Below, piece after piece: positions 53,511 to 64,000 of a stretch of DNA of 64,000 nucleotides. Position 1 is the stretch's first letter, and each line of letters starts with the position of its first letter. Source of the DNA: Cupriavidus yeoncheonensis (lineage in GTDB: Bacteria; Pseudomonadota; Gammaproteobacteria; Burkholderiales; Burkholderiaceae). The stretch lies in the NCBI RefSeq assembly GCF_905397275.1, contig NZ_CAJPUY010000002.1:62001-126000 (forward strand), written 5' to 3'. The notes under the pieces are model-generated. The model ran no database searches and was not told where the DNA came from. It worked only from the letters and a program-made list of their open reading frames with translations. The position numbers and the translations under genes were made by a program.

Positions 53511-56500
53511 TCAACGCTTGACCGGCTCTGCGGCAGCAGCCGATGCGGCCTGCGCCGCGTTTTCGCTATCGGATTCCGGGTTGCCATCTTCCTGGCTCCT
53601 TCTGGTGCCGCTGCGATTCGAAGCCCCCGAGAACAGGACGCCCCAGTTGTCGAAGCGGCGGTTGAACAAGACCGACAGGCCGTTGATGGATCCGCCCTTG
53701 GCGATCAGCGACCAGCGCCGCGAAAACGCCCAGGTCAGCTTGACCACGTTGGAAGCCGACGTCAGGCTCTGCTCGTAACCGACCGAGAGCTGCTCGGTCA
53801 CGGCCTTGCCCACGCTCACCACCTGCTGGTCGTTCAGGCCGGCCGTCGACGGACCGATCGAGAACTCGTCGAGGCCGAAGTGCTGCACGACGCCCTTCCC
53901 CGCCTTGCCGCCGATCATACCGAGCGCTGCGCCACCCAGTGCCGCGCCGCCGAGCTGCTTCTGCTGGCCCGCCGCCGCGCTTTCCGCGCCATAGCCGAAC
54001 ATCAGCCATGACAGCTTGTCTTCCTCCGGCACATTGGGCTCCGACACCAGCCGCACGCGCGGCAGCCGCACCGTGCCGGTCACCTCCACGCCGGCTTCGA
54101 CTTCCTGGCCGCGGCGCATCGCGCGGATGTACATGTTCGGATTGTCGATCGGGCCGTTGAAGTTGATGGTACCGCGTTCGATGTTCAGCTTGCGGCCAAA
54201 GGCCTCGTAGGTGCCCTCGGTCACGCGCACGGTGCCGGTGGCCCTCATCGGCGCGAGCGGCTCGCTGCGCACCGTCATCTGCCCGGCCATTTTGAGATCG
54301 GCGCCGGCGCCGCGGAAGCGGAAGTCGTTGCCGAGATCCACGGCGATCTCGATCAGCGGGCTGAACTTGCTCGCGGGCTTGGCTTCCGGCGCCGGCGTGG
54401 CCGCCGTCTTCAGTTCGCGCTGGTCCTTGCGGCGCACCACCACGACGTCGTCGCCGAGTTCCGGCGCGCCGGCCTTCGGCAGGTCGAACAGGCCTCGGTC
54501 GACGCGGAACTTGCCGCGGATCACCATCTGCCGGTTCTCGTTGCCGATGGTCGCGTTGCCCGACAGGATCAGCGTGCGTTCGGGACTGGCGAACAGCTGC
54601 AGCTTGTCGGCGACAATCTTGGCTGTCAGGTTCGGATCGGCCTCGCCCAGCTTGACGTTGCCGGTGGCCGTGACTTTGCCGTCGCCGCCGTGGAACTCCA
54701 CCTGCTTCAGCTCGACCGTGTTCTGGTCCAGCACGATGCGAACGATACCGTCGGTCAGGCGGATGCCCAGATCGTACATCGTCAGCGCGATGCCATCGCC
54801 ATCGACCGTACCCGTCAGCGCGGGCGCGCCGACCGTACCGGAGAGCCGCAGCGCCGCCGCAAGCTTGCCTTCGAAGGCATACTGCGGCCCGCTCAGCGCT
54901 TCCAGCGACTTCAGCCGCGGCACGTCGAGCTGTACCGTGCCGCCCAGCGTCGAGGCCGGCCCCACGCTGAGCAGGCCCTGGTCCGGCACCAGTCCGGCAG
55001 ACACATCCACCGCCACCTTGCCGATGCGTTCGGCCACGGTGCCGCCGCGCAGCGTGATGCGGTTGCCCGCGATATCCGCGCGCAGCGACGTCTCGCCGAG
55101 CCCCAGCGACGTGAAGCCGCGCCCGGCGTTGACCGACGCGTCGCCGCTGCGGCGTCGGATCTCGGCAAACCCCGCGGCGGTTTCCGCGAGCGTCAGGTTC
55201 CAGCGGCCGTCGAGCACCAGGTCCGAACGCAGCGGCGGCTTCTCGCCGGTCACGGTTTCGACGAGTTCCAGCACGTGGCCGACCTGCACGCCATCCAGAT
55301 TGCCCTGCGTGCGGATGCGGCCGTGGTCCCAGTCCAGGCTGTCGATCTGCAGCACGGCACGGTCGAACAGCAGGCGCGTCGCGCCGAGCCGCAGCCGCTG
55401 GTCGGCCACCATGAGCTGTGTCGGCGCCGCCAGCTTCACGTTGACGGTGCTGCGTTCCTCCAGCGTGCGGATGGTGCCTTGCCAGCCGTCGGTCGGCCCC
55501 TTCCACGCGCCCTGGCCGGACAGCGCCAACTGCAGCGGCCGCTGGTGCAGCGTGCCGGCAGCCTTGGCATCGAAAACGTGGCTGGCCTGCGTACCGTTGA
55601 GCGTGGCGTCGAGCGTGCTCAGGCTTGCCTGCGGCCCCTTGTAGCCGCGCGCCGCGAGCTGGACCGACAGCGTGCCGTCGAGCCCGCCGCGCACTTCGGC
55701 GTGGCCGCTGGCCGTCGCCACGCTGTGCGGTCCGAACGTCAGCGCCTGCGCACTGTAGTCGCCCACGATCTCGGGCCGTTTGATCGTCCCGCTTACGTCC
55801 GCGTCGAGCTTGAGCTTGCCCGCCACGCCGAATTTCAGCCGCTCCAGTTGCGGCGCGTCCACGGCGACATGCAGGCGGTCGCCGCGCGCGCCGAAGCTGC
55901 CGCGCAGGTCGACCTGGTTGCCGGCCATGCTGAGCGCGGCTTCGCTGGGCAGCAGCCGCTCGCCAGCCAGGCGGATCTTGCCCGCGCCGGTCATCGGCAG
56001 GCCGGCGTACTCGCTCTCGCGCACGGTGAAATCCACCGCGGCGCGAATCTCGTTGGCCAGCGTGCCGGTCGTGCTGAAGTCCGCGTTGATGCGGCCGCTG
56101 GCGACCTTGGCCAGGCGCGCCGGGTCGAACGCCGCCAGCTTGCCCTTGAACTCGAAGGCCTGCTGGTCCTTCAGGCCGAGCTTGCCGTCGGCCGTGAGCG
56201 TGCCCGCGCCCAGCGTCGCGCGCAACGCCGACAGCGTCAGCGTTTCGTCGTCCATGCTGGCATCGGCAAAGAGCTTGAGTTCGCCGCCGCTGAGGTCCAG
56301 CGCCACGCTCTGGCGGCCGCGGTCCAGGCGCACGGCCAGCGGGCCGGACAAACTGGCTTCATTCAGCGAGCCATGCAGCGCGGCGGGATTGAGGCGATGC
56401 ACGTCCAGGTCGAAGGCGCCGCGGCCGTCCTGCAGCGCGCCGCTGCCCGTGATCTCGGCCTTGCCCGTCAGCGCGATGCGCAGATCGCGCAAGGCCTGCG

Positions 56501-57629
56501 TCTTCTCGTTGAGCTGCACGTGGGCCTGCACCGACTGCACCGGCAGTCTGCCGGCGTCGATGCGGCCCGCTTCGAGGTTGCGCACCACGATGTCGCCGGC
56601 GACCGTGAGCGCTTCCGCGGGGACCGGTGCCGCCGGGCCTGAAGCCGGCGCCGAGGCTGGCGCCGCCGGCTTCGCAGGCGCACCGGCTGCATCGACGGGA
56701 CGCAAATCGGCATGGACCGTCAGGTTCGCCTGCGGCGCCGACGGACTGAACAGCCGCGGGTTGATGCGCTCGCCATCGACCAGCAGGTGCGTGAATGGCA
56801 CCTTGCCGTACGGGGTCACGTCGGCGCTGGCGCGTGCGCGGATGCGCTCCCCGTTGGCCTCCAGCTCGGCGCGCAATGCCTCCAGCGAACCCTGCGCGGT
56901 GGCGCTGACCGTGAAGTCCTCCTTTTGCCAGCTTGCCTCGAGCAAGGCCTGCAGGTTCAGCGCGAACGGGGCCCGGGCCGCGATCTGCGCGGTGGCGGCC
57001 AGCTTGCCATACGGTGTCTCGAGCCGGTCGACACTGAGGCGATGCCGCAATCCGTCGGAATGCAGCGCGCCCGCCAGGCCCGAGAAGACCATCGGCTGTG
57101 CCGTTGCCGCCGGGCTGGTGCGCAGGGCCAGCCGCTCCAGCGTCAGCACGTCGATATCGATGGCCAGCGGCAGTTCGAGCGAAGTCGGCATCGTCGCCGG
57201 CGTCGTGCTCGGTGCGGACGGGCCGAGCTGCACGTCCACCTTGCCGATGCGCAGCCACGCCACGTGCCAGCGCCGCGGCGACCAGGCCATGTTCCAGCTG
57301 CTGTCGATCCGGTCGACCGTGACGCGCGTAGCGCCGCTCGCGAACACCACGTCGCGCAGCCGCAGGCCCTGGAACAGCGTGCCGCCCTCATACCTGCCCG
57401 CCAGCATCCCCGCCGACAGCCGCGTGGCCAGCGTCCACAGGTGCCGCGTGCCGGCCTCGGAGCGCAGCGCCAGCACGCCGGCGGCAGCCAGCGCCACCAG
57501 CAGGGCCAGCAGGCCCGCGGCGATCCACGCCAGCACGCGCCCGAAACGCCGGCGGCGTGGCGGCGGGCCGTCAGGCGGCGGTGCGTCGTCGCCGCGACCC
57601 GGCACGGAAGGCATGTCCACCAGGCCCAT
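53511..57629 (-). CDS. tamB: translocation and assembly module inner-membrane protein TamB
   Basis: A 1372-residue AsmA-like/TamB protein that spans the periplasm as a beta-taco and works with TamA in phospholipid transport or outer-membrane protein assembly. It has one N-terminal membrane helix (about 31-52) after a Pro-rich cytoplasmic tail. Long beta-rich repeats follow, and the C-terminal DUF490 domain contains GNATIGNENRQMVIRGKFRVDRG and RGTINFNGPIDNPN. The start ATG shares bases with the tamA stop (TGATG), so translation is coupled. Confidence 0.94.
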   Translation of the reverse strand: MGLVDMPSVPGRGDDAPPPDGPPPRRRRFGRVLAWIAAGLLALLVALAAAGVLALRSEAGTRHLWTLATRLSAGMLAGRYEGGTLFQGLRLRDVVFASGATRVTVDRIDSSWNMAWSPRRWHVAWLRIGKVDVQLGPSAPSTTPATMPTSLELPLAIDIDVLTLERLALRTSPAATAQPMVFSGLAGALHSDGLRHRLSVDRLETPYGKLAATAQIAARAPFALNLQALLEASWQKEDFTVSATAQGSLEALRAELEANGERIRARASADVTPYGKVPFTHLLVDGERINPRLFSPSAPQANLTVHADLRPVDAAGAPAKPAAPASAPASGPAAPVPAEALTVAGDIVVRNLEAGRIDAGRLPVQSVQAHVQLNEKTQALRDLRIALTGKAEITGSGALQDGRGAFDLDVHRLNPAALHGSLNEASLSGPLAVRLDRGRQSVALDLSGGELKLFADASMDDETLTLSALRATLGAGTLTADGKLGLKDQQAFEFKGKLAAFDPARLAKVASGRINADFSTTGTLANEIRAAVDFTVRESEYAGLPMTGAGKIRLAGERLLPSEAALSMAGNQVDLRGSFGARGDRLHVAVDAPQLERLKFGVAGKLKLDADVSGTIKRPEIVGDYSAQALTFGPHSVATASGHAEVRGGLDGTLSVQLAARGYKGPQASLSTLDATLNGTQASHVFDAKAAGTLHQRPLQLALSGQGAWKGPTDGWQGTIRTLEERSTVNVKLAAPTQLMVADQRLRLGATRLLFDRAVLQIDSLDWDHGRIRTQGNLDGVQVGHVLELVETVTGEKPPLRSDLVLDGRWNLTLAETAAGFAEIRRRSGDASVNAGRGFTSLGLGETSLRADIAGNRITLRGGTVAERIGKVAVDVSAGLVPDQGLLSVGPASTLGGTVQLDVPRLKSLEALSGPQYAFEGKLAAALRLSGTVGAPALTGTVDGDGIALTMYDLGIRLTDGIVRIVLDQNTVELKQVEFHGGDGKVTATGNVKLGEADPNLTAKIVADKLQLFASPERTLILSGNATIGNENRQMVIRGKFRVDRGLFDLPKAGAPELGDDVVVVRRKDQRELKTAATPAPEAKPASKFSPLIEIAVDLGNDFRFRGAGADLKMAGQMTVRSEPLAPMRATGTVRVTEGTYEAFGRKLNIERGTINFNGPIDNPNMYIRAMRRGQEVEAGVEVTGTVRLPRVRLVSEPNVPEEDKLSWLMFGYGAESAAAGQQKQLGGAALGGAALGMIGGKAGKGVVQHFGLDEFSIGPSTAGLNDQQVVSVGKAVTEQLSVGYEQSLTSASNVVKLTWAFSRRWSLIAKGGSINGLSVLFNRRFDNWGVLFSGASNRSGTRRSQEDGNPESDSENAAQAASAAAAEPVKR

Positions 57630-59458
57630 CAGAACGCCACCCCCAGCGAGATATGCGGACGGAACTGCTTCTCCTGGATACCGTAGCCGATGTCGAGCTG
57701 CACCGGCCCCACCGGGCTGCGCCAGCGTGCGCCGACACCTACGCCATTGAAGATCTTCACGTCATTGAGCGCGTCGGCGGCCGTGCCGGCGTCCCAGAAC
57801 ACCGCCATGCCCCAGTCGGGCTTGAACCAGTACTGGTACTCCAGCCCGGTGGTGGCCAGGTACTTGGCCGGCAGCACGCTGGAGCCGCTTGCCGTGCCGA
57901 TCGACTGGTAGCTGTATCCGCGCACGGAATCGGTACCGCCGGCGCGGAAGCGCAGCGTGGCCGGGATCTTGCTGGAATCGGCGCTGGTCAGGTTGGCGCC
58001 CAGTTCCAGCCGCGCGATGAACAGGTCGCGGTTGCCCACCGGCACGTACTGGCGGATGCGCCCGTACATGCGGAAGAACGTGGCATCGCTGAGCAGCCCC
58101 TTGGCCGCCACGCCGAGCTGGGTGGCGATCACATTGCCGCGGCGGGGGAAGACCGGGTTGTCCACATCGCGCCGCGTCCACGCGAAGGCCGGCACCAGCG
58201 CCTTGCTGATCTGCGCGGGCTGGTTCTGCGGCAGCAGGTTGTCGTAGTAGAAATCGAGCGACAGCGTGGTGTCGTACTTCTCGCGCGAGCGCGAGCGCTT
58301 CAGGCCCGCGCGCCAGCTCGTGGTGTCGGTGTTCTCGACGTCGATGGTGCGTTCGTAGCTGCCGTACAGGCTGTTGCGGTATGTGCTGCGGTCCGGCGGC
58401 ATGGCGGTTTCGGCGAACAGGTAGGAGCGCTTCTGCTCGATGCGGGCCTGGGAATCGAACACCCAGGCGCGGTTGAACAGGTTGTAATAGGAATAGCGGC
58501 CTTCCACCTGCGCGCCGGTATCGGTCGTGAAGCCGACACCGCTGTTGAGCCGGTGTTCGGGATACTCGCGCACCTTCACCTCCACCGGCGCGGTAATCAC
58601 GCCGTCGGGCGGATTGGCCGCCTGCCCTGCCGGCGGCACCAGTTCGACCTGCACGTTCGAGAAATAGGGCTGGTTCTGGATGGCGCGCTGCAGTTCCAGC
58701 AACCGCTCCACGCGATAGGGCTCGCCTTCGTTGAGCGGATTCACGTTATGGACGATCTGCTCGGGATAGCGGCGCGTGCCGCTGACGTGCAACGGCCCCA
58801 GCAGGTAGGCCGGCCCGCTGTCGTAGCTTGCCGACAAGTCCGCACGCAGTTCATCGGGCTCGATCCGGGCCTGGGACCGGGCCAGCCGCGCCCCATAGTA
58901 GCTCCGGCTCTGCAGCGTCACCAGGGCATCTTCCTTGGCCTTGTCCCAGTCCGCCTGCCGGAAGGGCTCGCCGACGGGCAGGCCCCATTTCTTCCGGATC
59001 TCGGCAACCTGCTCCGGCGAACGTGTCGCCGCCGGTCCCTCCACCTTGATTTCGACGTTGCGGATGAGCGTGCGCGCGCCGGGGTCGACCATCACATGCA
59101 CGACGCGCTTGTCGCCCTCGCCCTCCAGGCGCGTGGTGGTGACGGGATCGAAATACCCTTCGGTGGAGGCGAACTGCCGCACCTGGTCGCCCACGGTCTC
59201 CACCATATAGTCGAACTGGTCCGGCGACAGGTCGGTGCGGTCCTTGTAGCGGGACAGGTCAAGGTGGTTTTCCAGGATCTCGCGCAAGGGCTTGGGCGCC
59301 TCAACCTCCACTTTGTAGGCGGCGTGCGCCGGCAGCAGCCACACTGCCGCCAGCGCGGACAGGAGCAGCCGGCGCAGGCGCGCGGGTATCCGCCGCCGCG
59401 CGTCCGGCCCGGTCTTCCAGTCAGTGGTGGCCGCCATGCGGGCCGATTCGGTCCTCAT
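57629..59458 (-). CDS. tamA: translocation and assembly module outer-membrane protein TamA
   Basis: A 609-residue Omp85-family barrel with a signal peptide (RRLLLSALAAVWLLPAHA, cut near AHAA), POTRA domains in the first about 250 residues, and a C-terminal barrel with the Omp85 motif RAGGTDSVRGYSYQSIG. The final residue is Phe, as in outer-membrane barrels. Starts at 59458 or 59437 are both possible; I use the first because GGAG lies upstream, although at wide spacing. Coupled to tamB. Confidence 0.92.
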   Translation of the reverse strand: MRTESARMAATTDWKTGPDARRRIPARLRRLLLSALAAVWLLPAHAAYKVEVEAPKPLREILENHLDLSRYKDRTDLSPDQFDYMVETVGDQVRQFASTEGYFDPVTTTRLEGEGDKRVVHVMVDPGARTLIRNVEIKVEGPAATRSPEQVAEIRKKWGLPVGEPFRQADWDKAKEDALVTLQSRSYYGARLARSQARIEPDELRADLSASYDSGPAYLLGPLHVSGTRRYPEQIVHNVNPLNEGEPYRVERLLELQRAIQNQPYFSNVQVELVPPAGQAANPPDGVITAPVEVKVREYPEHRLNSGVGFTTDTGAQVEGRYSYYNLFNRAWVFDSQARIEQKRSYLFAETAMPPDRSTYRNSLYGSYERTIDVENTDTTSWRAGLKRSRSREKYDTTLSLDFYYDNLLPQNQPAQISKALVPAFAWTRRDVDNPVFPRRGNVIATQLGVAAKGLLSDATFFRMYGRIRQYVPVGNRDLFIARLELGANLTSADSSKIPATLRFRAGGTDSVRGYSYQSIGTASGSSVLPAKYLATTGLEYQYWFKPDWGMAVFWDAGTAADALNDVKIFNGVGVGARWRSPVGPVQLDIGYGIQEKQFRPHISLGVAF

Positions 59459-59699
59459 TCGCTGGTGTTGCTCCGACGGGCGGAATTGGCGCCTGTGGGC
59501 GCTGGTGGGCGCGTGTGCGCAGTACGCGAAGTCGGTATTTGACCACACCCCCGCCCATGGCCGTAACCATGGACCGCCACAACGCAACGCTCCGGCAGGC
59601 CGCGCACGGGGAACGGACCGTTGCAGGGGCCGGATACTGTAAAATCCTGGCGCACCGTACCTTTCAGCCGCCTTCGCGGCGCATTAGCAGAATCCCACC

Positions 59700-59891
59700 A
59701 TGGCCATGTACGAATCGGAAGTCACCCAGTTCCTGAAGTCGCTCAAGCAGGAACGTCCCGCCCTCGAAACCGAGCAGCGCGAAGGCCGTGCCCTGCTGTG
59801 GGACAAGGAACCGATCGACCTCGATGAGCGCGCCCGCGGCGAGGCCTCGCGTGTGACGCAAAAGCCCTACGTCTACTCGCTGGACAACTGA
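59700..59891 (+). CDS. DUF3460 small protein
   Basis: A 63-residue acidic, helical protein: MYESEVTQFLKSLKQERPAL at 3-22, then EGRALLWDKEPIDLDERARG and VTQKPYVYSLDN at the end. It matches the small DUF3460 family that precedes scpA-panC in Burkholderiales. Function unknown; no signal peptide. It lies 34 bp upstream of scpA and is probably co-transcribed with it. Confidence 0.88.
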   Translation: MAMYESEVTQFLKSLKQERPALETEQREGRALLWDKEPIDLDERARGEASRVTQKPYVYSLDN

Positions 59892-59925
59892 TCCGGGCCG
59901 ATCCGGCGGACACCGCGCGCCTTCC

Positions 59926-61807
<1,882 letters not shown>

Positions 61808-61837
61808 GCCCGGCGGCCGCGCCGCCAGACCAGACAA

Positions 61838-61865
61838 AAAGAGCAAGCCCGCGGGCTTGCTCTTT
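61838..61865. terminator. bidirectional terminator between panC and the PepSY gene
   Basis: AAAGAGCAAGCC (61838-61849) pairs perfectly with GGCTTGCTCTTT (61854-61865) around CGCG. It has A-rich and T-rich flanks on both sides, so it can end transcripts from both convergent genes. Confidence 0.88.
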
Positions 61866-61870
61866 GCATT

Positions 61871-63091
61871 TCAGGCGCCGGCCTTGCCGGTGCCACGCAG
61901 GCCGGCCCGCTGGCTGGCCCGCTGGCTGCCCTTGGCCACGTGGCGCCGGTGGCCACGCCGGCGCTTCCACCAGATCAGCACGCCCGTGATGGCGAACGTC
62001 AGCGGCGCCAGGCCGAATACGGTGATGAAGACGCGGCCCGGTACGCCGAAGGCCTCGCCGGTATGGAGCGGGAACAGCCAGTTCAGGAAGGTGTCGCCGG
62101 CGGGCGCATCGGCAGGGTCGCGCACGCCGAGCCGCCGGCCGGTATAGGCATCGAGCCACAGGCGCGTGGCGCCGCTGTCCTGGCGCACCTCGCCCGGCTG
62201 GCGCAGGCGCACCTCGTAGGCGTCGCCCGCCTTGCGCGGGAAGCTGATGCGGGTCACGGCGGCATGCGGGTATTCCGCCTGGGCGGCTGCCATCATCTGC
62301 GCCGCGCCCAGCGGCCGCGTGCCCGGCTCGGCCGGCGCCGACACGTGCCTGGCCGGCGGCGTCACCGTCATCACGCTGGACACGATCGGCGTGACCCATT
62401 TCGGCAGGTTCAGATACCAGCCCGAGAAGGCGATGATCGCCAGCACCGGTGCGGCAAAGATGCCGCCCGCACGATGCAGCGTATAGGTGAAGCGCGACCA
62501 GGATCCACCGTGCGTGATACGGAACGCCTGCAGCATCGAACGCGGCCGCAGCTTGGGCCACCAGGCCGCGATGCCGAGCAGCACGGTGATCAGCAGCATC
62601 ATGCCGCCCACGCCGGTGATGGTCTTGCCGGTCTCGCCGCTGAGCAGGTAGCGATGCAGGTGGAACAGCGTGGGCAGCAGTTGCTGGCGCGTCAGGCCGG
62701 GCTCGCCCCACACGCGTTCGCCCTTCACCTCAAGCGTGACCGGGTCGATCATCACCTGGCGCGAACGCCCCGGCACCGCGCCGTCGGGCCCCTTGATCGG
62801 GTACCAGGCGACAAAGACGCCATGTTCCTCGACCGGCAGCATCAGCAGGTTGGGCTTGCCATAGCCGGGACCGGACAGGCGCTCGGTGACGGCCTGGACC
62901 GTATCGGGCAACACCGGCATCGGCACCGGCGCGGATGCCACGAGCAGGTCAGGGTTCAGCCACGCATCAAGCTCGTCGCGCCACGCAATGGTGGTGCCGG
63001 TGAGCCCCATGAGGACGAACAGCAGGCCGAAAACCAGGCCGATATACAGATGCAGCTTGACGATGACGACGCGAAGGCGGCCAGTGACCAT
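61871..63091 (-). CDS. PepSY-associated transmembrane protein
   Basis: A 406-residue inner-membrane protein of the PepSY-TM family, often next to siderophore receptors and sometimes involved in iron(III) reduction. Membrane segments include LHLYIGLVFGLLFVLMGLTG (13-32), GVGGMMLLITVLLGIAAWW, APVLAIIAFSGWYLNL and VFITVFGLAPLTFAITGVLIWW. Two conserved histidine sites are in FHLHRYLLSG and LHRAGG. The C-terminus is Arg/Lys-rich. I use the ATG at 63091. A Fur-like AT-rich site lies about 70-100 bp upstream. Confidence 0.86.
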   Translation of the reverse strand: MVTGRLRVVIVKLHLYIGLVFGLLFVLMGLTGTTIAWRDELDAWLNPDLLVASAPVPMPVLPDTVQAVTERLSGPGYGKPNLLMLPVEEHGVFVAWYPIKGPDGAVPGRSRQVMIDPVTLEVKGERVWGEPGLTRQQLLPTLFHLHRYLLSGETGKTITGVGGMMLLITVLLGIAAWWPKLRPRSMLQAFRITHGGSWSRFTYTLHRAGGIFAAPVLAIIAFSGWYLNLPKWVTPIVSSVMTVTPPARHVSAPAEPGTRPLGAAQMMAAAQAEYPHAAVTRISFPRKAGDAYEVRLRQPGEVRQDSGATRLWLDAYTGRRLGVRDPADAPAGDTFLNWLFPLHTGEAFGVPGRVFITVFGLAPLTFAITGVLIWWKRRRGHRRHVAKGSQRASQRAGLRGTGKAGA

Positions 63092-63162
63092 GGGGCGACA
63101 GAAGGAAATGCGAAAGCCGGCGGGAATGACGCATGAAGCATGCTGCACGCCACGGGCCAAGC

Positions 63163-63193
63163 GATGCAAATGGGAAAGATTCGCAATTCTATC
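63163..63193 (-). promoter_or_regulatory. candidate Fur-like binding site upstream of the PepSY gene
   Basis: An AT-rich island in high-GC DNA. On the minus strand TTGCGAAT and ATTTGCAT are separated by about 7 bases, and GATAGAA lies next to them. These fragments resemble parts of proteobacterial Fur boxes, but the match is partial. Confidence 0.25.
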
Positions 63194-63299
63194 AGGCCGC
63201 AGGCACGCGGTTGCGCCGGTGCGGCGGAATGACGACCCGCCGCCCTGCCGCTGATGTCCCCGTGCCCGCACGGCTCGCACGGCTACAGCCGAAGGCGCC

Positions 63300-64000
63300 T
63301 CAGCGGCGCAGTGGCGCGAACATGGCGTGCAGATCGAGGTGGCTCGCGACGCTGTCGGCCAGCCGCTCGATCGAGGCCTCGCGCAGGGCCGCCAGGTCGA
63401 TCCCCTGCGCGCCGTCCAGCCCGGCCCAGCGCAGCAGCGCCTGGCAGGCCGCCGGCTCGTCGAACAGGCCGTGCACGTAGGTCGCCAGCACCTGGCCGTC
63501 TTCGGAACAGGCACCGTCGGGGCGTGCCTTGCCATCGCCCTCATCCAGCCACAGTGCCGGGCGATCGAGCCCGGCGCCGCGACTCACGCCCATGTGAATC
63601 TCGTAGCCGCTGACCGCGGCCTGCGCGCCTGACAGCCGGCCGCTGACATGGCGAAGCTGCTTGTGCGGCGCGAGCGTGGTCTCATAGTCGAGCCAGCCGA
63701 AGCCCGCGCTGCTGCCCGCCAGCCCTTCATGCCCGGCGGGATCATGGATCTGCCGGCCCAGCATCTGCATGCCGCCGCAGATGCCGATCACCTTGCCGCC
63801 ATAGCGCAGGTGACGGCGCAGGGCGGGCTCCCAGCCGTTGGCCCGCAGGAAGTCCAGGTCGGCGCGCACGCTCTTGCTGCCGGGCAGGATCACGAGGTCC
63901 GCGGGCGGCACCGGCATGCCCGGCCCGATGAAGCGGAGGTCCACCTGCGGATGGGCTCGCAGCGCATCGAAATCGGTATGGTTCGAGATCCGCGGCAGCA
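63300..64000 (-). CDS. cobQ: cobyric acid synthase (CobQ), N-terminus beyond window
   Basis: Amidates side chains b, d, e and g of adenosylcobyrinic a,c-diamide during cobalamin synthesis. The frame is open from the right edge (64000) to its stop at 63300 (233 codons), the C-terminal half of a protein normally about 490 residues. Seen in order: [23 protein letters not shown], the glutamine-amidotransferase nucleophile region [18 protein letters not shown] and TYVHGLFD. The N-terminal synthetase half is off the window. Confidence 0.95.
   Translation of the reverse strand, partial: LPRISNHTDFDALRAHPQVDLRFIGPGMPVPPADLVILPGSKSVRADLDFLRANGWEPALRRHLRYGGKVIGICGGMQMLGRQIHDPAGHEGLAGSSAGFGWLDYETTLAPHKQLRHVSGRLSGAQAAVSGYEIHMGVSRGAGLDRPALWLDEGDGKARPDGACSEDGQVLATYVHGLFDEPAACQALLRWAGLDGAQGIDLAALREASIERLADSVASHLDLHAMFAPLRR

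Overview
The window is high-GC chromosomal DNA. Its gene content and order point to a betaproteobacterium of the Burkholderiaceae, most likely Cupriavidus or a close Ralstonia relative. The main pointers are ppc divergent from hemC-hemDX-hemY, a yqgE-yqgF-pyrR-pyrB-pyrC' operon, formate dehydrogenase genes accompanied by DUF3305 and DUF3306 proteins, and a DUF3460-scpA-panC block. The genus is inferred from memory of these neighbourhoods, not from a search.

Layout. 1-5112 (minus): surface sugar genes. manC is cut by the left edge, then comes a gene-poor stretch of about 970 bp, then the dTDP-L-rhamnose set rfbB-rfbD-rfbA-rfbC. 5347-6180: apaH. 6220-12625 (minus): a pyrimidine and lipid operon, yqgE-yqgF-pyrR-pyrB-[inserted element]-pyrC'-plsC. 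12692-15041: rsuA and phr. 15084-22449: haem genes hemC-hemDX-hemY, divergent from ppc. 22586-24664: a ferritin-like protein divergent from an ECF sigma/anti-sigma pair. 24805-28632: argH and TRAP transporter genes dctQM. 28713-34175: a glycogen-debranching-like enzyme, a glycosyltransferase and a SulP transporter. 34249-37243: a PLP amino-acid decarboxylase and dcd. 37329-48418 (minus): a large membrane-bound formate dehydrogenase locus with maturation genes. 48428-53467: apbC, an OmpA-like lipoprotein, metG and a small lipoprotein. 53511-59458: tamB and tamA. 59700-61807: DUF3460, scpA and panC. 61871-64000: a PepSY transporter-like protein and the C-terminal part of cobQ.

The most striking item is a compact mobile element of about 1.7 kb (roughly 8338-10020) between pyrB and pyrC'. 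It encodes an apparently intact IscB, the RNA-guided nuclease ancestor of Cas9, with PLMP, split RuvC, bridge-helix and HNH motifs all present. About 290 bp of strongly structured DNA lies immediately upstream, as expected for its omega RNA (HEARO RNA). The predicted guide is host sequence just downstream of pyrB, so the RNA would recognise the empty insertion site. The iscB stop codon overlaps the pyrC' start codon, so the element sits inside the operon without breaking it. No transposase gene accompanies it.

Other points: a 157-bp near-perfect palindrome inside the formate dehydrogenase maturation cluster; a pyrC homologue that has lost its metal-binding HxH; a possible structured RNA downstream of the OmpA-like gene; and two GTTATGC repeats one helical turn apart upstream of the formate dehydrogenase operon. 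No tRNA, rRNA or CRISPR array was seen.
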